From the NCBI GenBank assembly GCA_946629475.1, contig CAMOXX010000128.1:1-7658 (forward strand): a DNA stretch of 7,658 bases, given 5' to 3'. The notes below the pieces were generated by a model, which did no database searches, had not been told where the DNA came from, and saw only the letters and a list, made by a program, of their open reading frames with translations. The position numbers and the translations under genes are program-made. This stretch comes from an uncultured Blautia sp. (GTDB lineage: Bacteria > Bacillota > Clostridia > Lachnospirales > Lachnospiraceae). Below, piece after piece: positions 1 to 6,506 of this stretch. How positions within the stretch are numbered: the first letter of the stretch is position 1; the number at the start of each line of letters is the position of its first letter.

Positions 1-1125
1 ATCCGGAACGAGGTATGGATCATCCCCACGGTCGGCTGCGTGAATGGTGTAGTGAAGACACTGGCGGAGCAGAACCGGGACCTGGTTCAGGGGTCGGTGG
101 ACGGCATTTATGCCTTTACCCATCCGTTCGGATGTTCGCAGACAGGGGCGGACCACGCGCAGACCAGAAAGCTGCTGGCTGCCCTCGTCAATCACCCTAA
201 CGCTGCCGCGGTGCTCGTCGTTGGTCTGGGATGCGAAAACCTGACCCACGAGCAGTTCCTCGACGAGCTTGGCGATTTCGATAAGGACCGGGTAAAATTC
301 CTGACCTGTCAGGAAGTGGAGGACGAATTTGAGGAGGGGCGGAAGCTTCTCAAAGAATGCGTGTCCTACGCGTCGCAGTTTGAGAGGCAGAGCCTGCCGG
401 CAAGCAAGCTGGTAATCGGGATGAAGTGCGGCGGTTCGGACGGGCTTTCAGGCATTACGGCCAACCCGACGGTCGGTGCGTTCAGCGACATGCTGTGCGC
501 CCAGGGCGGCACGACGATCCTGACCGAGGTTCCCGAGATGTTCGGAGCCGAGGGCTTCCTGCTGAACAGATGTGTAAGCAGAGAGGTGTTTGAGAAAGCT
601 GTGCAGATGCTGAACGGCTTTAAACACTATTTTATCAGCCACAATGAGGTGGTCTATGACAACCCGAGTCCGGGCAACAAGAAGGGCGGGATCACGACGC
701 TCGAGGACAAGAGCTGCGGCTGTGTCCAGAAGGGCGGGAGCGCCCCGATCATGGATGTGCTCGGATACGCGGATCAGGTGAAAACACCGGGCCTCAACAT
801 GCTGTACGGGCCTGGAAACGATCTGGTGTCAGCGACGGCTTTAACGGCGGCGGGCTGCCATATGGTGCTGTTCACGACCGGAAGGGGAACGCCCTTCGGA
901 GCTCCGGCGCCAACGGTGAAGATCGCTACCAACATGGCGCTGTACCGCAAAAAGTCCGGATGGATGGATTTCAACGCCGGAACGGTGGCCGAGGGTGAAG
1001 CCATACCCGACGCGGCTTCGCGGCTTTTTGACCTGGTTCTTGAGGTAGCAGGCGGAAAGAAAACCTGCACGGAGAAGCAGGGGTACAGAGAAATATCCAT
1101 TTTTAAGGACGGTGTGGTTCTGTAA
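1..1125 (+). CDS. uxaA: UxaA-family altronate dehydratase, 5'-truncated (C-terminal part)
   Basis: Altronate dehydratase removes water from D-altronate to give 2-keto-3-deoxygluconate, a cytoplasmic step of galacturonate breakdown. The reading frame is open from base 1 (IRNEVWIIPTVGCVN) to the TAA at 1123-1125, so the true start lies left of the window; the GTG at 40 is internal. About 374 residues are visible against roughly 490-500 for the family, so the N-terminal SAF-type domain and the beginning of the catalytic domain are missing. Family signatures are clear: PTVGCVNG at the start, HPFGCSQTG, GLGCEN, then MKCGGSDGLSGITANPTVG around 421-477, and the typical ending GYREISIFKDGVVL. The conserved cysteines in these motifs are plausible ligands for the iron the family is known to need. 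No downstream partner of the pathway follows, so this is probably the last gene of its operon. A related UxaA-family dehydratase (galactarate or another sugar acid) cannot be excluded, because the region that best separates them is partly outside the window. Confidence 0.88.
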   Translation: MRNEVWIIPTVGCVNGVVKTLAEQNRDLVQGSVDGIYAFTHPFGCSQTGADHAQTRKLLAALVNHPNAAAVLVVGLGCENLTHEQFLDELGDFDKDRVKFLTCQEVEDEFEEGRKLLKECVSYASQFERQSLPASKLVIGMKCGGSDGLSGITANPTVGAFSDMLCAQGGTTILTEVPEMFGAEGFLLNRCVSREVFEKAVQMLNGFKHYFISHNEVVYDNPSPGNKKGGITTLEDKSCGCVQKGGSAPIMDVLGYADQVKTPGLNMLYGPGNDLVSATALTAAGCHMVLFTTGRGTPFGAPAPTVKIATNMALYRKKSGWMDFNAGTVAEGEAIPDAASRLFDLVLEVAGGKKTCTEKQGYREISIFKDGVVL

Positions 1126-1130
1126 CGATA

Positions 1131-1195
1131 CTGAACAGAGAGTTTTTAAGGGACAGGGGCCGATACAGGTCCCTGTCTGCAACTGTTCAGAACAG
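1131..1195. repeat. Nested inverted repeat / stem-loop between uxaA and the GTPase-NYN gene
   Basis: CTGAACAG (1131-1138) is matched exactly by its reverse complement CTGTTCAG (1183-1190). Inside lies a second stem, GACAGGGGCC (1152-1161) against GGTCCCTGTC (1168-1177), which pairs over 10 positions with one G-U and a six-base loop GATACA. The right outer arm is also half of a 13-bp palindrome, CTGTTC-A-GAACAG (1183-1195), so GAACAG-type half sites occur three times. No T-run follows the stem directly (only CTTTT at 1206-1210), so it is not a standard intrinsic terminator. It may be a 5' UTR structure controlling the next gene, a processing site, a terminator without a U-tract, or an operator. 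Confidence 0.6.
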
Positions 1196-1227
1196 AAACC
1201 GCAGTCTTTTATAAGGGAGCATAGAGT

Positions 1228-3912
1228 ATGAAACAGATTGCAGCCGGGATTCTCGCCCATGTAGATGCTGGAAAGACAACTCTGTCCGAGAGCATGCTTT
1301 ATCTCACGGGGGAGATCAGAAAGGCAGGAAGGGTCGACAACGGGGACGCTTTTCTTGACACGGACGAGATGGAAAAGGAGAGAGGAATTACGATCTTCTC
1401 GAAACAGGCCGTGATGCATCTTCCGGACACGACGATGACACTGCTCGACACACCGGGACATGTGGATTTTTCTTCAGAGATGGAAAGAACGCTGCAGGTC
1501 CTCGACTACGCAATTCTTGTCATCAGCGGGGCCGACGGTGTGCAGGGGCATACAAGGACGCTGTGGCAGCTGCTGGAAAGATATCAGATCCCGACATTTC
1601 TCTTTATTAACAAGATGGATCAGGCGGGGACGGACCGGGCATTTCTGGCCGATGATATCCGGAAAAACTTAAGCGGGAACTGCGTTATCTGGGATCCGCA
1701 GGACCTTCCGGCCTTCTATGAGAACCTTGCGACCTGCGATGAAAGTACGCTGGATCTGTTTTTGATGGAAGGAACTGTTCCGGACGCGGAAGTCTGCCGG
1801 CTGGTGAGAGAACGCAGGGCATTCATATGCGTCTATGGCTCCGCGCTGCGGATGGACGGAGTCGAAGACCTGCTGAGCCTGATGGACCGGTTTACGGTTT
1901 GTCCTGTGTATCCGCAGGAATTTGCCGCCAGAGTGTTCAAAATCACGAGGGATGAAAAGGGAAACCGCCTGACCCACCTGAAGGTCACGGGGGGAACCCT
2001 CAAGGTAAAACAGCCGCTGGCTGACGGGAAGGCGGATCAGATCCGCATCTATTCGGGGGCAAAATATGATGCGGTAAAGGAGGCGGCTTCCGGAACGGTC
2101 TGCGCGGTCGCCGGCCCCGGCACAACCTATGCAGGGCAGGGACTCGGGGAGGAGAAGGACGCCGTCCTTCCGATGCTGGCCCCCGTCCTGAACTACAGGA
2201 TACAGCTTCCGGAAAACGTGGATGTGCACGGGATGCTCAAAAAGCTGAAGGAGCTTGAGGAAGAGGATCCGATGCTGCATATCGAGTGGAACGCGGACCT
2301 CCAGGAGATCCATGCGATGCTGATGGGGGAGGTGCAGATTGAAATCCTGAAAAGGATGATCTGGGACCGCTTTCACACAGCAGTGGATTTCGACGCCGGG
2401 AGCATCGTGTACCGGGAGACCATCCGTACGGCAGCCGAGGGAGTCGGGCATTTTGAACCGCTCCGGCATTACGCGGAGGTCCACCTCCTTCTGGAACCCG
2501 GAAAGAGGGGCGCGGGCCTTCAGGTCTTCACAGCCTGCAGCGAGGATGTGCTTGACCGGAACTGGCAGAGGCTGATCCTGACCCACCTGATGGAAAAGGA
2601 GCACCGGGGTGTCCTGACAGGGGCCCCGGTGACAGATATCAATATCACCCTGCTGACAGGGCGAGCCCATGTCAAACATACGGAGGGCGGCGATTTCCGA
2701 CAGGCAACCTACCGCGCAGTACGGCAGGGGCTTATGAAGGCGGAGTCGGTCCTTTTAGAGCCGGTCTATGATTTTGTGCTGCGGGTGCCCCGGGAGAACC
2801 TGGGAAGGGCGATCTCGGACCTGCAGAGAATGCAGGCAGTTATGGAGGATCCTGAACAGGACGATGATTTCTGCGAGATCCGAGGGCGGGCGCCGGTTTC
2901 GGAGATGCGGGATTATCAGCTGGAGGTGGCCGCCTACACCCGGGGCAGCGGCAGGCTCTTCTGCAGCCTGGGAGGATATCAGCCGGTCCGGAATCAGGAC
3001 GAGATCGTATCGGAATCAGGATATGACCCCGAGTCGGACACGGACAACCCTTCCGGCTCTGTGTTCTGTGCCCACGGGGCAGGCTTTATCGTGCCCTGGT
3101 ACGAGGTGGAGGAGCACATGCATCTTGAAAGTGCATGGAACCGGGATGAGGACGAGGAGACGGACGGGCCGATGCTCCCGGAAAGGCATGATCGGGGCGT
3201 CAGCGCTTCGGACTCCTATGCCGGAGAGCAGGAGCTGATGGAGATTTTCGAGCGCACCTACGGGCCGGTGCGGAGACGTCTTCCTTCCGATTCCGCCCCG
3301 AAAAGAGTGAGCGCGCCGGAAAAAGAATACAGGCCGCGGCCGAAGAAAAAGCCACAGGAGCAGTATCTGCTTGTTGACGGCTACAACATGATTTTTGCCT
3401 GGGAGGAACTGAGGACTCTGGCAAAAACGGATATACACGCGGCTCAGAGCCGGCTGATGGACATCCTGAGCAATTATCAGCCGCTCCGGGGCGGAACGGT
3501 GATTCTGGTCTTTGACGCCTACAAGGTGGAAGGACATCAGGAGGAGGTACGGAAGTACCACAATATCTATGTAGTATATACAAAAGAGGCAGAGACGGCG
3601 GATCAGTATATTGAGAAGACGGTCCACTCTCTGGCAAAAAGCGGCCGCGTGACGGTCGCGACTTCAGACGGGCTCGAACAGATCATTATTATGGGACAGG
3701 GGGCCGAAAGGCTTTCAGCGGACGGCCTGCTGTCCGAGATTCATACGGAAGTCGGAAAAATGCGGGAAGCGGTATCCGGCACCCGGAAAACCAGTAATAC
3801 TTTTTTAATGGAAAAGATTCCTGAGGATGTGGCGGAATATCTGAGACAGGAAGCCGCCGGAATAGGGAGAGACGAGGAAAATGGGAGAAAAGCTGACAAA
3901 AAAGGACGTTGA
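1228..3912 (+). CDS. Tet(M)/EF-G-like ribosomal GTPase fused to C-terminal NYN (YacP/Rae1-like) endoribonuclease domain
   Basis: An 894-residue cytoplasmic protein in one unbroken frame. Start at ATG 1228, after AAGGGAG (1213-1219) at good spacing. Residues 1-235 form a translational GTPase domain: P-loop AHVDAGKT (10-17), RGITI (52-56), DTPGH (74-78), NKMD (128-131) and SAL (205-207). EF-G-like domains II-V follow to about residue 590, with VYRETI and EGVGHFEPLRHYAEVH opening domain IV. The tip loop HVKHTEGGDF (481-490) replaces the SPVSTP loop that Tet(M) uses against tetracycline. Residues 590-710 are a long linker with VFCAHGAGF (612-620), an acidic run (639-644) and a basic stretch (702-710). 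Residues 712-870 are a NYN/PIN-like nuclease of YacP type: YLLVDGYN (713-720, D717), VFDAY (D763), ETADQYIE (D792), TSDG (D814) and GAERLSA (825-831). Tet(M) itself is only about 640 residues. Inferred role: a ribosome-directed mRNA nuclease or rescue factor. Databases may label it a tetracycline-resistance protein, which the sequence does not support well. Confidence 0.9.
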   Translation: MKQIAAGILAHVDAGKTTLSESMLYLTGEIRKAGRVDNGDAFLDTDEMEKERGITIFSKQAVMHLPDTTMTLLDTPGHVDFSSEMERTLQVLDYAILVISGADGVQGHTRTLWQLLERYQIPTFLFINKMDQAGTDRAFLADDIRKNLSGNCVIWDPQDLPAFYENLATCDESTLDLFLMEGTVPDAEVCRLVRERRAFICVYGSALRMDGVEDLLSLMDRFTVCPVYPQEFAARVFKITRDEKGNRLTHLKVTGGTLKVKQPLADGKADQIRIYSGAKYDAVKEAASGTVCAVAGPGTTYAGQGLGEEKDAVLPMLAPVLNYRIQLPENVDVHGMLKKLKELEEEDPMLHIEWNADLQEIHAMLMGEVQIEILKRMIWDRFHTAVDFDAGSIVYRETIRTAAEGVGHFEPLRHYAEVHLLLEPGKRGAGLQVFTACSEDVLDRNWQRLILTHLMEKEHRGVLTGAPVTDINITLLTGRAHVKHTEGGDFRQATYRAVRQGLMKAESVLLEPVYDFVLRVPRENLGRAISDLQRMQAVMEDPEQDDDFCEIRGRAPVSEMRDYQLEVAAYTRGSGRLFCSLGGYQPVRNQDEIVSESGYDPESDTDNPSGSVFCAHGAGFIVPWYEVEEHMHLESAWNRDEDEETDGPMLPERHDRGVSASDSYAGEQELMEIFERTYGPVRRRLPSDSAPKRVSAPEKEYRPRPKKKPQEQYLLVDGYNMIFAWEELRTLAKTDIHAAQSRLMDILSNYQPLRGGTVILVFDAYKVEGHQEEVRKYHNIYVVYTKEAETADQYIEKTVHSLAKSGRVTVATSDGLEQIIIMGQGAERLSADGLLSEIHTEVGKMREAVSGTRKTSNTFLMEKIPEDVAEYLRQEAAGIGRDEENGRKADKKGR
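3864..3869 (+). promoter_or_regulatory. Ribosome binding site of greA inside the upstream coding region
   Basis: AGGGAG lies 11 nt before the ATG at 3881, with a second purine stretch GAGG (3874-3877) too close to act alone. The site sits inside the last codons of the GTPase-NYN gene, so ribosomes finishing that gene could help open it. This supports translational coupling and a GreA start at 3881. Confidence 0.5.
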
Positions 3913-4381
3913 AAAAATCGAACAGGAGATCGAACACCGCAAGCTTGTTGTCCGGAAGGAGGCCATCGAGGCTGTGAAGGAAGCAAGGGCCCAGGGTGAC
4001 CTGAGCGAAAATTTTGAGTATTATGCCGCAAAGAGGCATAAAAACCAGAATGAAAGCCGGATCCGCTATCTGGAAAACATGCTGAAGAACGCCACGGTGA
4101 TTTCGGAAGCTTCCGGAGATGGAGAAGTCGGGCTTGACGATATTGTGGAGGTCTGGTTTGAGGAGGATGATGAAGTCGAGAAGTATAAGCTGGTGACTTC
4201 GATCCGCGGCAACTCCATGGAGAACCGTGTCAGCATAGAATCCCCGATCGGCAGTGCCTTAAAGGGACACAGGGCAGGAGACCGGGTGGAGGTAAAGGTG
4301 AATGACGGTTACAGCTATTACCTTGTGATCCGTTCCATCGAGAAGACCGGGGCGGAGGACGAAAATATCCGCGAATTCTGA
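3881..4381 (+). CDS. greA: GreA/GreB-family transcription elongation factor
   Basis: A 166-residue protein, close to the usual 155-160 of GreA. GreA enters the secondary channel of RNA polymerase and stimulates cleavage of the 3' end of backtracked transcripts, so that stalled polymerase restarts. The N-terminal coiled-coil hairpin covers about residues 1-75; its tip carries the diagnostic ARAQGDLSENFEYYAAK, with the acidic pair D40 and E43 that helps hold the catalytic magnesium. The C-terminal FKBP-like domain contains SPIGSALKGHRAGDRVEV, as expected. The stretch after the tip (KRHKNQNESRIRYLE) is more basic than in E. coli GreA. The start at 3881 gives the normal N-terminus MGEKLTKKDVEKIE and overlaps the previous gene by 32 nt, so the two are almost certainly co-transcribed and probably translationally coupled. 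Clostridia often carry more than one Gre-like protein, so this may be a second copy and not the main housekeeping GreA. Confidence 0.93.
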   Translation: MGEKLTKKDVEKIEQEIEHRKLVVRKEAIEAVKEARAQGDLSENFEYYAAKRHKNQNESRIRYLENMLKNATVISEASGDGEVGLDDIVEVWFEEDDEVEKYKLVTSIRGNSMENRVSIESPIGSALKGHRAGDRVEVKVNDGYSYYLVIRSIEKTGAEDENIREF

Positions 4382-4390
4382 GAATACCTG

Positions 4391-4443
4391 CTGATATGAT
4401 GGAGTATAAAATTTTTGCATTGTTTTCAAAGTCCTGATATGAT
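4391..4443 (+). repeat. 10-bp direct repeat CTGATATGAT, two copies 43 bp apart
   Basis: CTGATATGAT occurs at 4391-4400 and again at 4434-4443, a spacing of about four helical turns. Each copy contains TGaTATGAT, which reads as an extended -10 element. Only the second has a recognisable -35 at the right distance. The first copy could be an alternative start or chance similarity. Confidence 0.5.
4415..4443 (+). promoter_or_regulatory. Predicted SigA-type extended -10 promoter for the nucleotidyltransferase-galE unit
   Basis: -35-like TTGCAT (4415-4420), a 17-bp spacer, then TATGAT (4438-4443) preceded by TGA, which makes an extended -10. The upstream side is A/T-rich (TATAAAATTTTT, 4405-4416), unlike the coding DNA around it. 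Transcription would start near 4450 and give a leader of about 55 nt. I see no stem-loop terminator between the greA stop and this promoter, so read-through from greA is also possible. Confidence 0.6.
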
Positions 4444-4484
4444 AAACTGATTCCAAATGCGGAACAGTTACAAAATGCAGGGAA

Positions 4485-4489
4485 AGGAG
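4485..4489 (+). promoter_or_regulatory. Ribosome binding site that decides the nucleotidyltransferase start
   Basis: AGGAG within AAAGGAGAG lies upstream of the ATG at 4505, about 15 nt away, which is longer than ideal. An earlier in-frame ATG at 4457 has no Shine-Dalgarno sequence and falls only a few bases after the predicted transcription start. The ATG at 4475 also has none. This favours 4505. Confidence 0.5.
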
Positions 4490-4504
4490 AGTGCAGGCAT
4501 ATTG

Positions 4505-5422
4505 ATGAACAGACCTGTATTGGTTGTGATGGCTGCAGGCATGGGGAGCCGGTACGGCGGGCTGAAGCAGATGGATCCGATGGATGCGGATGGCCACATC
4601 ATCATGGATTTTTCCGTGTATGATGCCGTCCGGGCGGGTTTTCGCGATGTCGTTTTCATCATTAAGAGAGAAAACGAGGAGGATTTCCGGAGAGTCATCG
4701 GGGACAGAATCAGCAGCCATATTAATGTTACTTATGTATTCCAGGAGCTGGGGAATCTTCCCGGCGGCTTTTCTGTTCCGGAAGGAAGAACAAAACCGTG
4801 GGGAACCGGGCACGCTGTACTGTCGGCAGCGGGTGTGATCGACGGTCCGTTTGCCGTGATCAACGCGGATGACTATTACGGCGTGAATGCGTTCCGTATG
4901 GCTTATGATTTTCTTGCGGAGCACAAGGACGCTCCCGGCGAATTTATGATGACGGGCTTCCGGCTCGGCAACACGCTGACGGAGCACGGACATGTGTCCA
5001 GAGGAATCTGCAGTACTGATGAGAATGGAATGCTGACGGAGATTCAGGAGAGGACACACATCGAAAGCCGTCCTGGCGGCGCAGCCTATACCGAGGATGA
5101 GGGAAAAACCTGGCATGACCTTTCGGGGGATTGTACCGTGTCGATGAATATGTGGGGATTTTCTTCTTCCATGATGAAGGAACTGAAGGAACGGTTCCCT
5201 GTTTTTCTGGAGAAGGGCCTTTTGGAGAACCCTCTGAAATGCGAGTATTTCCTCCCATTTGTGGTGGATGAGCTGCTGCAGGAGGGAAAAGCCTCAGTTC
5301 GGGTCATGACTTCGGATGACAGGTGGTACGGCGTAACTTATAAAGAGGACAAGCCGATGGTGACAGAAGCGCTTGCCCGGCTGAAGAACGAGGGAGTATA
5401 TCCCGAAAAACTCTGGGACTGA
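4505..5422 (+). CDS. Nucleotidyltransferase (NDP-sugar pyrophosphorylase family), substrate unknown
   Basis: A 305-residue cytoplasmic enzyme of the nucleotide-sugar pyrophosphorylase fold, expected to join a sugar phosphate or similar substrate to an NTP with release of pyrophosphate. The N-terminus VLVVMAAGMGSRYGGLKQ is the nucleotide-binding signature (G12, G14, R16; K21 as the activating lysine). PWGTGHAVL (99-107) belongs to the base and sugar pocket, and INADDYYG (119-126) supplies D122 and D123, candidate magnesium ligands. The end WYGVTYKEDKP (274-284) is typical of this clostridial family. No hexapeptide acyltransferase repeats follow, so it is not GlmU-like in full, and it lacks the usual GalU layout. 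I begin at 4505 because homologues start MxxPxLVxMAAGMGSRYGG; the frame extends to an ATG at 4457 (16 more residues), which looks spurious. galE follows 15 nt after the stop, so a role in sugar-nucleotide supply for surface polysaccharide is likely but inferred. Confidence 0.85.
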   Translation: MNRPVLVVMAAGMGSRYGGLKQMDPMDADGHIIMDFSVYDAVRAGFRDVVFIIKRENEEDFRRVIGDRISSHINVTYVFQELGNLPGGFSVPEGRTKPWGTGHAVLSAAGVIDGPFAVINADDYYGVNAFRMAYDFLAEHKDAPGEFMMTGFRLGNTLTEHGHVSRGICSTDENGMLTEIQERTHIESRPGGAAYTEDEGKTWHDLSGDCTVSMNMWGFSSSMMKELKERFPVFLEKGLLENPLKCEYFLPFVVDELLQEGKASVRVMTSDDRWYGVTYKEDKPMVTEALARLKNEGVYPEKLWD

Positions 5423-5437
5423 CAGGAGGATAAAAAT

Positions 5438-6454
5438 ATGGCGATTCTTGTAACTGGCGGAGCCGGCTTTATCGGCAGTCACACTGTGATTGAACTGCAG
5501 AATGCGGGCTATGATGTTGTAGTACTTGACAATCTTTGCAATTCCAGCGAGAAATGTCTGGAGAGGGTGGAGCAGATTACCGGGAAAAAGGTTCCGTTTT
5601 ACAGGGCGGATATCCGGGACCGCGAAGCGCTGGAGGAGATTTTTTCGAAGGAGCAGATTGATTCCTGCATTCATTTTGCAGGCCTCAAGGCTGTAGGCGA
5701 ATCGGTTCAGAAGCCCTGGGAGTACTATGAGAACAACATTTCCGGAACGCTCATCCTGGTGGATGTCATGCGGAAGCACAATGTGAAGAATATCATTTTC
5801 TCTTCATCGGCAACCGTCTACGGCGACCCGGCGTTTATTCCGATCACCGAGGAGTGTCCGAAGGGACAGTGCACCAACCCCTATGGATGGACAAAATCCA
5901 TGCTGGAGCAGATCCTGTCCGATATTCAGAAGGCTGACCCGGAGTGGAACGTGGTTCTGCTGAGATACTTTAATCCGATCGGAGCACATAAGAGCGGTCT
6001 GATCGGGGAAAACCCGAACGGAATCCCGAACAATCTGATGCCCTATATCACACAGGTAGCAGTCGGGAAGCTTGCCGAGCTGGGCGTATTCGGAAATGAC
6101 TATGATACCCCCGACGGAACCGGTGTCAGGGATTATATCCATGTCGTTGACCTGGCAAAGGGACATGTCAAGGCATTGAAAAAGCTGGAAGACAACTCAG
6201 GCCTTAACATCTACAACCTGGGAACCGGACAGGGCTACAGCGTGCTGCAGATCGTAGAGAACTTTGAGAAGGCTACAGGAGTGAAGATTCCGTATGTGAT
6301 CAAACCACGCCGCCCCGGCGACATCGCGACATGCTATTCCGACGCTTCCAAAGCGAAGAGAGAACTTGGATGGGAGGCCGAAAACGGAATCCTGGAAATG
6401 TGCGCGGATTCCTGGAACTGGCAGTCGCACAATCCGAACGGGTTTGAAGACTGA
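5438..6454 (+). CDS. galE: UDP-glucose 4-epimerase
   Basis: A 338-residue cytoplasmic short-chain dehydrogenase/reductase-type enzyme that interconverts UDP-glucose and UDP-galactose using bound NAD, in the Leloir pathway and for cell-surface sugar supply. Length and numbering match E. coli GalE (338 residues): Rossmann motif GGAGFIGS (7-14), S124 in SSSATVYG, and the catalytic pair Y149 and K153 in PYGWTK. RDYIHVVDLA (231-240) and RRPGDIATCYSDASKA (291-306) are also typical. The position equal to E. coli Y299 is C299 here. In human GALE the matching residue is also cysteine and goes with activity on UDP-GalNAc/UDP-GlcNAc, so this enzyme may accept N-acetylated substrates. ATG 5438 has a strong AGGAGG (5424-5429) and lies 15 nt after the nucleotidyltransferase, so the two form an operon. 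No terminator is visible after the stop. Confidence 0.97.
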   Translation: MAILVTGGAGFIGSHTVIELQNAGYDVVVLDNLCNSSEKCLERVEQITGKKVPFYRADIRDREALEEIFSKEQIDSCIHFAGLKAVGESVQKPWEYYENNISGTLILVDVMRKHNVKNIIFSSSATVYGDPAFIPITEECPKGQCTNPYGWTKSMLEQILSDIQKADPEWNVVLLRYFNPIGAHKSGLIGENPNGIPNNLMPYITQVAVGKLAELGVFGNDYDTPDGTGVRDYIHVVDLAKGHVKALKKLEDNSGLNIYNLGTGQGYSVLQIVENFEKATGVKIPYVIKPRRPGDIATCYSDASKAKRELGWEAENGILEMCADSWNWQSHNPNGFED

Positions 6455-6506
6455 AAAATGATACCGGTTTCAGCATCCATTAACAGACAAAAGGAGGATC
6501 AGTGTA

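Noticed and set aside
1150..1210. Intrinsic terminator after uxaA
   Set aside because: The stem is strong but no T-run follows it on either strand; it is kept only as a structured element.
1207..1215. TTTTATAAG as a -10 box for the fusion gene
   Set aside because: It overlaps the ribosome binding site, so transcription would start at or after the ATG, and no -35 is present.
1669..2679. Long antisense open frame of 336 codons
   Set aside because: It lies fully opposite the GTPase domains, matches no recognisable family, and is explained by the codon bias of the sense gene.
2768..3238. Out-of-frame + strand open frame of 156 codons within the fusion gene
   Set aside because: Arg/Trp/Ser-rich shadow translation with no family signal; the main frame continues unbroken with clear domain content.
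1228..3912. Classical tetracycline resistance gene
   Set aside because: The key tip loop is replaced, the protein is about 250 residues longer with a nuclease domain, and there is no transposon context.
4457..4504. Extended N-terminus for the nucleotidyltransferase from ATG 4457
   Set aside because: No Shine-Dalgarno, lies within a few bases of the predicted transcription start, and the added 16 residues do not resemble the family N-terminus.
4259..5116. Antisense open frame of 285 codons across the greA end and the nucleotidyltransferase
   Set aside because: No family motif, no good ribosome binding site, and it runs opposite two well-supported genes and a promoter.
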